DNA of 64,000 bases, taken from Clostridium pasteurianum (GTDB taxonomy: Bacteria > Bacillota > Clostridia > Clostridiales > Clostridiaceae). Where the stretch lies: NCBI RefSeq assembly GCF_001705235.1, contig NZ_MCGV01000001.1:2946181-3010180 (forward strand), read 5' to 3'. Shown here one piece after another: positions 53,213 through 62,886 of the stretch (within the stretch, counting starts at the first letter, position 1; each line of letters opens with the position of its first letter). Made by a program: the position numbers and the translations under genes. The notes under the pieces were generated by a model. The model was given only the letters and a program-made list of their open reading frames with translations, made no database searches and was not told the origin of the DNA.

Positions 53213-54515
53213 TATTCCTGATGATTTAATGGACAATGTGGAGAGAAATTTGAGAAATCACATTTTAAAAAAAAGGAGAAAAAGTTATATGTATAAGGCA
53301 GCTGCCGCTTTTATTGCTGTGTTTATTGTTTTACCACTTTCAGGGTTTGCATACGCCAGATATGAGAGCAGCATTCCGTATAAGCAGGAGGTTGATCTTG
53401 CTGTTAAAAATAATAATATTTCAAAGATAAATAAAACCTTTAAATATAAAAATGTTTCTTTTAATATAAAGGAAATAATTGCAGATGAAACTGGAATTGA
53501 AGTTATATATTCTTCATCCAATCCAAAGTATTCAATAAGTAATTTTGGATTTTCAGGTGCAAATAATAAAAGTATAATATACGGATATTCTATGCCAACA
53601 CCGGATCCAAAGGAAAATGAAAAGGCATTTAATATAACTTTAGATAAAGATAGTATAAATTATATTATGAATAATCCAGTGAAGCTTCATATAAAAGGAC
53701 TTCATTACGATAGCACGGGAAGCATAATGGACAAGATAAATTTAGCACTTGACGGAAAAAGTGTTAAAGTTGATTGGACACTTAATACTAAGCTCATGGT
53801 GCAAAAGGTAAAAACAATTCCAATTAATAAGAATTATAAGCTTGATGTGGGAGATTTAAAGTTAAAGTGTTTAAAGGAAGGAGTACTTAAAAGTATTATA
53901 GAATATGAATTTGTACCTAATAATAAGAATGTGGCAAATGATGTACAACCTGATTTTGCGATAAGAATAAACAATAAATATGTTGATACTTCTGTAGGAG
54001 CAGGAGAAGAAGGAAACTTTGAATTTAAATCTGTATATTATACCAAAGTGGATAAAGTTGGAATAAGATTAATAGGTATGAATGTAAGATATGATTTTGG
54101 TACAGTACCTAAAAAATATATTCTTAAAAAAGGCAGCTATGATTTTGAAGGAAATAAATTTAGCATTACATCTATAAAGAATAATAAAGATAAATCTAAA
54201 GAAATAGACTTTAAATATGAGTCTGATAATAGAACATATACGAGTCTTATGCTTTCTTTTGGGGATACAATAGGATATGAGTCTAATGGGAGTGGCCATA
54301 AGAAATTGACATATGTTGATCAGAAAAATAGAGATGCTATTTATAATAAGCTAAACAATGAAATACCTAATATGAGTAAATATAAGAATCTTTATTCATA
54401 TGATTCAAGTACTGAAAAGTATACAGTTAAAGCTGCTGAAAAAGTAAATGAATTTTGGATTGAAGAAGCTCAAAAGTATAATTTATACGATGAAGATGAG
54501 ATTATAATAAAATAG
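53202..54515 (+). CDS. DUF4179 membrane protein, probable anti-sigma factor
   Basis: 437 residues. A cytoplasmic N-terminal 30 residues (NTNIPDDLMDNVERNLRNHILKKRRKS) should hold the sigma factor; one membrane helix (about 31-50: AAAAFIAVFIVLPLSGFAYA); then a large extracellular part with the DUF4179 core (YKNVSFNIKEIIADETGIEVIYSSSNP). Co-translated with the ECF sigma gene. The anti-sigma role is from known family pairings, not shown directly. Confidence 0.85.
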   Translation: MNTNIPDDLMDNVERNLRNHILKKRRKSYMYKAAAAFIAVFIVLPLSGFAYARYESSIPYKQEVDLAVKNNNISKINKTFKYKNVSFNIKEIIADETGIEVIYSSSNPKYSISNFGFSGANNKSIIYGYSMPTPDPKENEKAFNITLDKDSINYIMNNPVKLHIKGLHYDSTGSIMDKINLALDGKSVKVDWTLNTKLMVQKVKTIPINKNYKLDVGDLKLKCLKEGVLKSIIEYEFVPNNKNVANDVQPDFAIRINNKYVDTSVGAGEEGNFEFKSVYYTKVDKVGIRLIGMNVRYDFGTVPKKYILKKGSYDFEGNKFSITSIKNNKDKSKEIDFKYESDNRTYTSLMLSFGDTIGYESNGSGHKKLTYVDQKNRDAIYNKLNNEIPNMSKYKNLYSYDSSTEKYTVKAAEKVNEFWIEEAQKYNLYDEDEIIIK

Positions 54516-54555
54516 AAAATAGCTGTCTCAAGTAAAATTGGGACAGCTATTTTTT
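54516..54555 (+). terminator. Sigma/anti-sigma operon terminator
   Basis: AAAATAGCTGTC ... GACAGCTATTTTTT, a 12-bp stem running into T residues, directly at the stop of the DUF4179 gene; may serve both directions. Confidence 0.9.
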
Positions 54556-54595
54556 CGGATGATGTATGGATAACTTAGAATCATAGTTAGAAGTT

Positions 54596-54997
54596 TTATA
54601 CTGCATAACAACTTTTATGATTTAAGATGTCGTCTTTTTTTATTATTCCGATAAATTTATTATTATCATCCGCAACAGGTAAAAAATTGACATTGGTTAC
54701 TGGAAAAGCAATATCCTCAATATCGCAATTTATACCTAAGGGATTGTTTATTACATGTTTTATTATATCTAAAATTCCAACCTTATTGAAATCTTTAAAA
54801 TGCAAGTTAGGTGAATTTTTAATTTTTCTAATAATATCTTCTCTATTTATAAAACCAGCATATTCACCTTTACTATTTAAGATTATAAGCTCATTGCAAT
54901 TGTAATATTTCATTCTTTCTAGAGCTTGTCTAAGCGTAGAAGTTAATTTTGCATATACAATTTGTTTTTTAGGAGTTATAAAAAACGCTATATTCAT
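54596..54997 (-). CDS. CBS-domain protein
   Basis: 133 residues with two CBS motifs and nothing else: TLRQALERMKYYNCNELIILNSKGEYAGFINREDII and AFPVTNVNFLPVADDNNKFIGIIKKDDIL. CBS pairs bind adenosine nucleotides and act as energy or ligand sensors. Stand-alone versions have no defined partner. GAGGTT precedes the ATG. Convergent with the anti-sigma gene. Confidence 0.85.
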   Translation of the reverse strand: MNIAFFITPKKQIVYAKLTSTLRQALERMKYYNCNELIILNSKGEYAGFINREDIIRKIKNSPNLHFKDFNKVGILDIIKHVINNPLGINCDIEDIAFPVTNVNFLPVADDNNKFIGIIKKDDILNHKSCYAV

Positions 54998-55575
54998 AAT
55001 TATTAACCTCTTTTCTAATTAATTACTATTACAATATCTATTATACACATAAATTTTAAAAATGTCCATATGTTTATTGATAAATCAATAAAAATAATGC
55101 AAAAAAATGATAAATTAATAATAGAACTTAAGGTTGATAAAAAAGTCATTATAATATAAAATAAAAATAAGTAAATTGAAAGGTAAGGTATGGAATAGTG
55201 CGAAAGTAATCTTTTTTAGAACGATAATAACAAAAAATATGGTTATAACTATACATTTTTTTGTTATATTTAAAAATTCTAGAGAGGATTACTCAGTATA
55301 ATATAGATAAAATTTATGTCATTTATATAGATTTACTTTTATATCTATTTATGTGATTTTTGATGTGTGACTTAAGAGTAATTATAAGTTTATGCATCAA
55401 TATCAACGCTTTAAAGCGTACTAGAAATACTTAAAGAAGATTATTTTTAAAATAAGTGTAAGTTGAGCACGTATTTTCAAAATGAACTGATAAATATATT
55501 GTTAGGTAATTCTCTCTTATAAGGTTAAGTAAATTAGGTTTACTATAAACTGGTTGATAATAGGAGGGATTTTTT
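54998..55575 (+). other. Long non-coding leader region before the ABC-F resistance-type gene
   Basis: 578 bp without a gene. Seen: an inverted repeat with arms ATAACAAAAAA and TTTTTTTGTTAT (55226-55267) that could form a terminator-like stem, and a second AT-rich inverted stretch ATATAGATTTACTTTTATATCTAT (55325-55350). No clear start peptide with ribosome site was identified. Long leaders before resistance ABC-F genes are often attenuators induced by ribosome-targeting drugs; here that is only a suggestion. Confidence 0.4.
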
Positions 55576-57162
55576 TTGTTGTATTTAGAAATAAGTAATT
55601 TAAAAAAATATTTTGGAGATAAATTAGTATTTGATATAGAAAACTTAAAAATTTATAGCGAAGATAAGGTAGGAATTATAGGAGTAAATGGTGCTGGCAA
55701 GAGTACTCTATTAAATATAATTTCAGGAAAAGTTAAGGCAGAGGAAGGTTTTATAAAAGTATATGAAAAATATTCATATATATATCAATTAGCTGAAGAT
55801 GAATTAGATAGTATAGAGAATTTAAGTGGGGGAGAAAAAACTAAATTAAAAATAGAGAAAGCCTTTCATAAAAAATCATCTATTTTAATGGCAGATGAAC
55901 CTACATCCAATCTTGATATATCATCTGTAAAGAAACTAGAAAATATGCTCTTAGGCTTTAAAGGCGCAGTACTTCTAGTTTCACATGATAGAGGACTTCT
56001 TGATACAGTTTGCAATAAAATAATTGAAATCGAAAATGGTAAACTTACTTTATACAAAGGAAATTATACAGAGTTTTTAAGGCAGAAAAATATTGAAATG
56101 CAGAGGAAAGAATTTGAATATAACAATTATATTAAAGAAAAATCAAGGCTTGAAGGAGCTATCCACGATACGTATGGTAAAATGCAAAGTGTGAATAAAG
56201 CTCCAAGGAGGATGGGAAATTCAGAAGCAAGACTTCACAAAATGGGGGATCAAAGAGCTAAGGCAAATTTAGATAAAAAAAGAAAAGCTATAGAAGCTAG
56301 AATGAAGCACCTTGAGATAAAAGAAAAACCATTTAAAAACGAGAAAACTAAAATAGATTTTGCATATTCTGAAAAAATACATTCTAAAATAATTATAAAG
56401 GGCAATAATATAAATAAAAGGTTTGGTAAAAAAGTAATATTTGAAGGTGCTGAGTTTAATATATTAAATGGTTCAAAAACAGCTCTTATTGGGAATAATG
56501 GATGTGGAAAAACAACGCTTATTAGAATGATAATGAATGACGAGAAGGGCATAGCTGTGTCTCGAAAAGCACAAATAGGATATTTTAGTCAAGAACTTGA
56601 TGTGCTTTCAAAAGATAAAACAATACTTGAAAATGTAATGGAAGATTCTATTTATGATGAAAAGTTTGTGAGACATACTCTTGCAAGACTTTTATTTAAA
56701 AGAGAAGATGTTTATAAAAAGGTTTATAATTTAAGTGGAGGAGAAAGAGTAAAAGTTTCATTTGCTAAAATAATACTTGGTAAAAGTAATATACTTGTAT
56801 TAGATGAGCCTACAAATTATCTTGATGTATATTCCATGGAGGCATTAGAGTCAGTACTTAAGGAATATAGAGGAACTTTATTATTTGTTTCTCATGATAG
56901 AAAGTTTATAAGTAATATTGCAGATTGTATAATAAGTATTAATAATCATAAGATAAGTGAGTATAATTGTAATTACAGCGAATACATGGATTTAATGAAT
57001 GGAAAGGATAAAAATAGAAATATAGAAGATACTAAGATAGTTCTCAAAAATAGATTATCAGAAATAATAGGGCGATTATCTATGCCTTCAAGGGATGATG
57101 AAATTGGAAAATTAGATATGGAATATAAAATAATATTAAAAAAACTTAAAGAAATTGAATGA
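55576..57162 (+). CDS. ABC-F ribosomal protection-type ATPase (Vga/Lsa/CplR-like)
   Basis: 528 residues, two ATPase domains: Walker A GVNGAGKST and GNNGCGKTT, signatures LSGGEKTK and LSGGERVK, Walker B ILMADEPTSNLD and ILVLDEPTNYLD. The inter-domain linker contains KAPRRMGNSEARLHKMGDQRAKANLDKK, characteristic of antibiotic-resistance ABC-F proteins that displace lincosamides, streptogramin A or pleuromutilins from the ribosome. TTG start 8 bases after AGGAGG. Resistance is inferred from family only. Confidence 0.88.
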   Translation: MLYLEISNLKKYFGDKLVFDIENLKIYSEDKVGIIGVNGAGKSTLLNIISGKVKAEEGFIKVYEKYSYIYQLAEDELDSIENLSGGEKTKLKIEKAFHKKSSILMADEPTSNLDISSVKKLENMLLGFKGAVLLVSHDRGLLDTVCNKIIEIENGKLTLYKGNYTEFLRQKNIEMQRKEFEYNNYIKEKSRLEGAIHDTYGKMQSVNKAPRRMGNSEARLHKMGDQRAKANLDKKRKAIEARMKHLEIKEKPFKNEKTKIDFAYSEKIHSKIIIKGNNINKRFGKKVIFEGAEFNILNGSKTALIGNNGCGKTTLIRMIMNDEKGIAVSRKAQIGYFSQELDVLSKDKTILENVMEDSIYDEKFVRHTLARLLFKREDVYKKVYNLSGGERVKVSFAKIILGKSNILVLDEPTNYLDVYSMEALESVLKEYRGTLLFVSHDRKFISNIADCIISINNHKISEYNCNYSEYMDLMNGKDKNRNIEDTKIVLKNRLSEIIGRLSMPSRDDEIGKLDMEYKIILKKLKEIE

Positions 57163-57268
57163 TATTAGTTATTAAAATAAATAAACTTGTAATATTGAGT
57201 TTGCTTATTTTATAATATAGTATATATTACCATAAGGGTTTTAGTTCACATTGAGGAGAGTGATATGA

Positions 57269-60199
57269 GTGAATGATTTAAAAAAAGATAGCATTTATCA
57301 TGGATTTAAATTTATAAACGAAGAAGATATTAAAGAGATAAATTCAAAAGCATTTATGTTTGAACATGTAAAAAGTGGTGCAAGACTTCTATACCTTCAA
57401 AATGATGATAAGAATAAGGTTTTCTCCATTAGTTTTAGGACTCCACCAAAGAATAGTACAGGGGTTTTTCATATACTTGAACATTCTGTTTTATGTGGTT
57501 CTGATAAATATCCAGTCAAAGAACCTTTTGTGGAGCTCTTAAAAGGTTCTTTAAATACATTTTTGAATGCTTTTACTTTTAGCGATAAGACAATGTATCC
57601 TGTTGCCAGTAAAAATGATAAAGATTTTTTAAATTTGATGGATGTATATTTAGATGCAGTTTTTCATCCTAATATATATAAATATGAAGAAATATTTCAG
57701 CAAGAAGGATGGCATTATGAATTAAATAATAAGAATGAAGACATTGCATATAAGGGTGTTGTTTATAATGAAATGAAGGGTGCATTTTCATCTCCAGAAG
57801 GGATTTTAATGAGGAGAATACAGAATTCATTATTTCCAGATACACCTTATGGATTTGAATCTGGTGGAGATCCTGATGATATACCAAAGCTTACTTATGA
57901 AGAATTTTTAAATAATCATAAGAAGTATTATAGCCCTAGTAACAGTTATATATATTTGTATGGAGATATGAATTTAGATGAAAAATTAGCATATCTTGAT
58001 GACAAATATTTGAAGAATTATAATAGGACAGAGGTTGATTCTAAAATAGAACCTCAAAAACCAATTGGAAAGTTAATTGAAAAGACATGTGAATATCCTA
58101 TATTAAACGATGAAAGTGAAACTGATAAAACTTATTTGAGTATTAATTTTGTGACTGAAAAGTCAACAGATAATGAAAAATACTTAGCCTTTGAAATACT
58201 TGAGTATATTTTACTTGAGAGTCAGGGTGCCCCACTCAAAAAAGCTATTCTAAATGCAGGACTTGGAAAAGATGTTTTTGGGCTTTACGATAATGGTATA
58301 ATGCAGACCTATTTTAGTGTAATAGTTAAAAATTCTAATGAGGATAAGAAAGATGAATTTAAAAAGGTAGTATTTGATACACTTAAAAGTCTTGTTAAGA
58401 ATGGTATAGATAAAAAGCTTATTGAAGCTGCAATAAATATAAAGGAATTTGAACTTAGAGAAGCAGAATTTCAAACTTATCCTAAAGGCCTTGTTTATAG
58501 CATTAAGGCTATGGAAAGTTGGCTTTATGATGGAAATCCAACAAATAATTTAAAGTTTGAGGCTGCACTTAAAAATATAAAGAAGGCACTTACTGAAAAT
58601 TATTTTGAAAAGCTAATAGATGAATATTTCTTAAACTCAAATCACAGCACTATGGTAATTGTAAAACCATCTAAAACTGTGGAAGCAGAAAGAAGTAAAA
58701 GGATACATGAAAAATTAAGTAAACTGAAGTCTTCTATGAATGATAATGAGTTAAATGAAATTATTCAGAGTACTGAAAAATTAAAAGAGAGACAATCAAC
58801 TGAGGATTCTAAAGAAGATCTTATGAAAATACCTATGCTTTCTTTAAGTGATGTAAATAAAGAAGCTGAAAAGCTTCCACTTGAAGAAAAAGAGGTTGAC
58901 AAAATTAAAGTACTTCATCACAAGGTATTTACTAATAAGATATTGTATTTAAATCTATACTTTGATTCTTCAGTTATAAATTATGATGATGTTCCATATC
59001 TAGCTTTGCTTGAGAATATACTTGGAAGAGTAGATACGGAAAAATATAAATATGAAGATCTTGCAAATGAAATAAACATAAAAACAGGGGATATAAGCTT
59101 TGAAAATAATATGTTTATTTCCAAGAATGATGATAAGACATATTGTATGAAATTTACATCTAAAACTAAGGTTATTTTAGATAAGGTAGGCGAAGCTTTT
59201 GAACTTTTAGATCAAATTATGTATCATAGTATTTTTGATAATCAAAAGAGAATAAAGGAAATAGTTCAAGAAATCAGATCAAGACTTGAAATGATTATAA
59301 ATCAAAACGGAAATTCTGTTGCTGCAATAAGACTTAAATCTTATTTTTCACCATCTGGAGAGTACAGTGAGAGAACCAGTGGAGTTAGTTTTTATAAATT
59401 TATATGTGATATAGATAAGAATTTTGAAACGAAATTTGATGAAGTTAAGAATAAATTAAAGAGCATATGTGAAATGCTGTTTAATAAAGATAAACTCGTC
59501 ATAAGTGTAACTGGCGATGATGATATTTATTCTAAGTTTAAAGAAGAATTGCCTAAACTTCAGCTTAGGAGCTTAAAAGTAGCTAAAAATGATAGTGGTT
59601 ATGAAAAAACTGCAAAGTCAATAAATGAAGGATTAATTACACCAAGCAAAGTTCAGTATGTAGCTAAGGGTTTTAATTACAGAAGACTTGGATATGAATA
59701 TTCAGGGAAGATGAAGGTACTTAAAAGTATAATAAGTTTAAATTATCTATGGAATAACGTAAGAGTAATGGGTGGAGCATATGGCTGTTCTGCATACATT
59801 TTTAGAAATGGTAATATATATTTTACGTCGTATAGAGATCCTAATTTAACAGAGACTTTAAAGGTATATGAAGATGTATATAAATATATTGAAAACTTTA
59901 AAGCAGATGATTATGATATGACAAAATATATACTTGGAACTATATCTGCCATAGATCAGCCTCTTGTACCTAGAATAATAGGTGAAAAATCTGATTCTAA
60001 TTATTTTAGTAAATTGACTTATGAAGATATACAAAAAGAAAGAGATGAAATTTTAAGTACAAAAAAGCAGGATATAAAGGCATACTCAAAATTGCTTAAG
60101 GATGTTATGAATGAAAAATATGTATGTGTGCTTGGTAATGATGTTAAAATGAATGCAAGCAAGGAAGTATTTAGCAAGCTTATAAAGGTATTTGAGTAA
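57269..60199 (+). CDS. M16C-family zinc metallopeptidase (PreP/insulinase-like)
   Basis: 976 residues. The inverted zinc motif HILEH (residues 68-72) with a downstream Glu in GVVYNEMKGAFSSPEG places it in M16C, two-half clam-shell peptidases that degrade short peptides in an enclosed chamber. Typical companion text: LLKGSLNTFLNAFTFSDKTMYPVAS and C-terminal RVMGGAYGCSA. No signal peptide, so cytoplasmic. GTG start with GAGGAGAG 8 bases before it. Single gene; the native substrate is not known. Confidence 0.93.
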   Translation: MNDLKKDSIYHGFKFINEEDIKEINSKAFMFEHVKSGARLLYLQNDDKNKVFSISFRTPPKNSTGVFHILEHSVLCGSDKYPVKEPFVELLKGSLNTFLNAFTFSDKTMYPVASKNDKDFLNLMDVYLDAVFHPNIYKYEEIFQQEGWHYELNNKNEDIAYKGVVYNEMKGAFSSPEGILMRRIQNSLFPDTPYGFESGGDPDDIPKLTYEEFLNNHKKYYSPSNSYIYLYGDMNLDEKLAYLDDKYLKNYNRTEVDSKIEPQKPIGKLIEKTCEYPILNDESETDKTYLSINFVTEKSTDNEKYLAFEILEYILLESQGAPLKKAILNAGLGKDVFGLYDNGIMQTYFSVIVKNSNEDKKDEFKKVVFDTLKSLVKNGIDKKLIEAAINIKEFELREAEFQTYPKGLVYSIKAMESWLYDGNPTNNLKFEAALKNIKKALTENYFEKLIDEYFLNSNHSTMVIVKPSKTVEAERSKRIHEKLSKLKSSMNDNELNEIIQSTEKLKERQSTEDSKEDLMKIPMLSLSDVNKEAEKLPLEEKEVDKIKVLHHKVFTNKILYLNLYFDSSVINYDDVPYLALLENILGRVDTEKYKYEDLANEINIKTGDISFENNMFISKNDDKTYCMKFTSKTKVILDKVGEAFELLDQIMYHSIFDNQKRIKEIVQEIRSRLEMIINQNGNSVAAIRLKSYFSPSGEYSERTSGVSFYKFICDIDKNFETKFDEVKNKLKSICEMLFNKDKLVISVTGDDDIYSKFKEELPKLQLRSLKVAKNDSGYEKTAKSINEGLITPSKVQYVAKGFNYRRLGYEYSGKMKVLKSIISLNYLWNNVRVMGGAYGCSAYIFRNGNIYFTSYRDPNLTETLKVYEDVYKYIENFKADDYDMTKYILGTISAIDQPLVPRIIGEKSDSNYFSKLTYEDIQKERDEILSTKKQDIKAYSKLLKDVMNEKYVCVLGNDVKMNASKEVFSKLIKVFE

Positions 60200-60201
60200 A
60201 G

Positions 60202-60397
60202 AAGCTAAATAATAGTATTTTCTGAACATTAAATAAAACTCATAAGTCTAAGCTTGTAATTATAAAAATACTAAGGAATTTTAATAACTCGCTAAAAGAA
60301 TGCTCAGACAAATTAAAATTTCTAAGTCTTTTTATAATTACAAGCAAGACTTATTGAGTTTTATTTAAATTGTTCCTAAAATACTATTATTTAGCTT
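60202..60397 (+). repeat. Long palindromic repeat, copy 11 (behind the M16C gene)
   Basis: Outer arms AAGCTAAATAATAGTATTTT and AAAATACTATTATTTAGCTT pair perfectly. Inner arms GCTTGTAATTATAAAAATAC and complement; apex AATAACTCGCTAAAAGAATGCTCAGAC. Starts right after the stop codon. Confidence 0.9.
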
Positions 60398-60488
60398 AAA
60401 ATAAAAGCAAGGAGAATATTATCATATACGAGGTTTGAATATGTCAAAAAGTTAATAACACCTTTTATTAAGTTTATTTACGATTTTT

Positions 60489-61487
60489 TTACTTCAAAAG
60501 AGAGTTTTTGAAATCATCATCTGTAAAGGAAGAAGTTATTCCATTCTGGATGATTTTTTTTATGTCACTCATGGTGAATGAAAAATTATTCATTATGTTA
60601 ATATATTCATCAATTAATGATACATTTGAAACGGTTCTGTTATCAGTATTTAAGGTTACTTTTACACCGGCTTCAAAGTATTTTTTTATAGGGTGCTCGG
60701 CATAGCTTTTTACAGCTTTAGTATCAAGATTGCTTTTGGGACATATTTCTAGAGGAATTTGGTGTTCAATTAAATAATCTAGAGTTTCTTTATCCTTATA
60801 AGCAAAAGTGCCATGTCCTATTCTGTCAGCATGGAGAAGTTTTATTGATGTTAAAATATTTTTGGCTATGCCTGTCTCACCAGCATGTATTGTTATTTTA
60901 AGACCTGAATCGTAGGCTAAATCAAAGGCCTTTTGGTGAAGTTCAGGAGGAAAGTCACTTTCATTTCCAGCTAAATCAACAGCACAAACGCCCTTATCAA
61001 TATACTGCTTCGATAAATTCACAAGATTTATGGAACTTGAGCATGGCTCATGACGAAGAGAACATAATATTAAATTTGAACGTATTTTTAATTTGTTTTC
61101 TCCATCTTTCATAGCTTCCAGTGCAGCTTCAACCACATCATTAGGGGTTAAGCCTTTTTCCAGATGCTGAAAAGGTGCAAATCTTATCTCTATATAGGCT
61201 ATTCCGTCTTTTTTAGCATCTTCTAAAAGTTCCATAGTTACTCTATATATATTTTTTTTACTTTGCATTACTTTAACTGGAAAATAAAATTTTTCTAAGT
61301 ACTCTTTTAAAGAACCACATTCATTGGAAATTTTAAGCGATTTTTTAAATTCCTCTGATGTTTTATAAGGTATTTCAATATTTTCTTTTAAACATAAGTC
61401 AAATACTGTTTCTGGTCTTAGGCTGCCATCTAAGTGACAGTGAAGTTCTGCTTTTGGGATATTTCTAATTTGTTCACGTATATCCAT
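60489..61487 (-). CDS. add: Adenosine deaminase
   Basis: 332 residues. Zn-dependent deamination of adenosine and deoxyadenosine to inosine in purine salvage. Seen: AELHCHLDGSLRPE (metal His16 and His18), IEIRFAPF, ITIHAGETG (metal His and catalytic Glu), RIGHGT and TLNTDNRTVS (metal Asp; the usual DDP is DNR here). That last change is outside the adenosine-specific consensus, so a related substrate is possible. The ribosome site is weak. It lies behind the DHFR gene on the same strand. Confidence 0.88.
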   Translation of the reverse strand: MDIREQIRNIPKAELHCHLDGSLRPETVFDLCLKENIEIPYKTSEEFKKSLKISNECGSLKEYLEKFYFPVKVMQSKKNIYRVTMELLEDAKKDGIAYIEIRFAPFQHLEKGLTPNDVVEAALEAMKDGENKLKIRSNLILCSLRHEPCSSSINLVNLSKQYIDKGVCAVDLAGNESDFPPELHQKAFDLAYDSGLKITIHAGETGIAKNILTSIKLLHADRIGHGTFAYKDKETLDYLIEHQIPLEICPKSNLDTKAVKSYAEHPIKKYFEAGVKVTLNTDNRTVSNVSLIDEYINIMNNFSFTMSDIKKIIQNGITSSFTDDDFKNSLLK

Positions 61488-61537
61488 ATTTTATTTTTAG
61501 CGAAAATGAAGCTTAGGTAATTCGCTAAATATTTCAC

Positions 61538-62008
61538 CTACTTTCTAAATTGTTTTTTTAGTGTAATAAAATCATAGTCAGCATGTTTTATATCTTCAAG
61601 TATTGTATAGTTATCTTCATTGAATCTCGGGAAAAATGTGTCCCCAGATTGTTTTGAATGAACTTTTGTAAGATACAATTTGCTCACATAGGGAAGAAGC
61701 TCTTTGTATATTTTACCTCCGCCTATTATAAAGTTCTCTTCGCTGGTATTTTTAAGATTTATGATCTTATTTATATCATGTACAATCACTACATTTTCAT
61801 GTGAATAATCTTGATTTTTGGTCAGTACAATATGTTTTCTGCCTGGAAGTATTCCTGGAAGAGATTCAAAAGTCTTTCGTCCCATTATGATTGTCTTACC
61901 CATTGTGAGTGTTTTAAACCTTTTTAAATCTTCAGGAAGGTGCCATATTAATTTATTGTTATTTCCAATTACAAAGTCCTCATTTAATGCGGCTATTATA
62001 CTTAACAT
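61538..62008 (-). CDS. folA: Dihydrofolate reductase
   Basis: 156 residues. Reduces dihydrofolate to tetrahydrofolate with NADPH. Signatures: IAALNEDFVIGNNNKLIWHLPEDLKRFK (Trp-x-x-Pro-x-Asp region with Glu in place of catalytic Asp at LPEDLK), MGKTIIMGRKTFESLP and FIIGGGKIY. The ATG overlaps the ThyA stop, so the two are translationally coupled: ThyA makes dihydrofolate that this enzyme recycles. Confidence 0.95.
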   Translation of the reverse strand: MLSIIAALNEDFVIGNNNKLIWHLPEDLKRFKTLTMGKTIIMGRKTFESLPGILPGRKHIVLTKNQDYSHENVVIVHDINKIINLKNTSEENFIIGGGKIYKELLPYVSKLYLTKVHSKQSGDTFFPRFNEDNYTILEDIKHADYDFITLKKQFRK

Positions 62009-62799
62009 TATACTGCTACCTCCATTTTTATTTTATCATGATGTTTATAATCGATTAATTTAATATCATCAATTGTAAAATCATAAAAATTCTTGATTTC
62101 AGGATTTATCCAAAGTGTCGGTGCAGCATATGCATTATTTTTTCTCTGAAGTTGAACTTTCATGCCTTCTAATTGATTTTTATATATGTGGGCATTATTT
62201 ATGATATGTGTGAAAAGTCCTGGCTTAAAGCCTGTAACTTGTGCTATTAGGTGGACTAAAACAGCATACTGGCACATGTTAAAAGGAACTCCCAGCGGCA
62301 TATCACCACTTCTTTGGACTAACATACAGTTTAATCGGTCATCTTCCACATCCCATAAGGTTTCATAGCAGCATGGAGTAAGAGACATATCTTTTAAATC
62401 TGCGATGTTCCATAGTGATATTATCATACGCCTGCTTTGTGGATCAGTTTTAAGTGTGTGAATTAAATTGTCAATCTGCTTAAACTTTGCTACCTGATAT
62501 CCATATGCTTTTCCTATGGTTCCATTTCCTAGCATCCATTCATCCCATATGTGTACATTTTCTGCCTGTAGTTTTCTAACATCATTTGATTGCTCCTTGT
62601 ATATCCAAAGAAGTTCTTTTACAGAGGTTTTGAAAGCTACAAATTTCGTTGTAAGTATGGGGAATTCTTTGGATAAATCAAATTGCATTATTTGGTGAGG
62701 CAATTTATATGTTTCTATTCCAGTTCTATTATTAGCATAGTAACCGTTCTTTAATATGTTTTCTACTATATTTAAGTATTGATTATCAGCTTCACTCAT
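62008..62799 (-). CDS. thyA: Thymidylate synthase
   Basis: 263 residues. Methylates dUMP to dTMP with methylene-tetrahydrofolate. Seen: [62 protein letters not shown] (catalytic Cys), [18 protein letters not shown] and [17 protein letters not shown] lies 8 bases before ATG 62799; a longer open frame to 62865 has no ribosome site. First gene of the thyA-folA pair. Confidence 0.95.
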   Translation of the reverse strand: MSEADNQYLNIVENILKNGYYANNRTGIETYKLPHQIMQFDLSKEFPILTTKFVAFKTSVKELLWIYKEQSNDVRKLQAENVHIWDEWMLGNGTIGKAYGYQVAKFKQIDNLIHTLKTDPQSRRMIISLWNIADLKDMSLTPCCYETLWDVEDDRLNCMLVQRSGDMPLGVPFNMCQYAVLVHLIAQVTGFKPGLFTHIINNAHIYKNQLEGMKVQLQRKNNAYAAPTLWINPEIKNFYDFTIDDIKLIDYKHHDKIKMEVAV

Positions 62800-62886
62800 T
62801 AAAAATTCCTCCAATATTTTTAGACTGTATTTATATATTATACATATAATTTTAGTGGACCACAAAACTGGAATGAGTGGCGTTCG

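Noticed and set aside
54627..54905. Plus-strand open frame opposite the CBS gene
   Set aside because: Antisense shadow; the minus-strand frame has two clear CBS motifs and a ribosome site.
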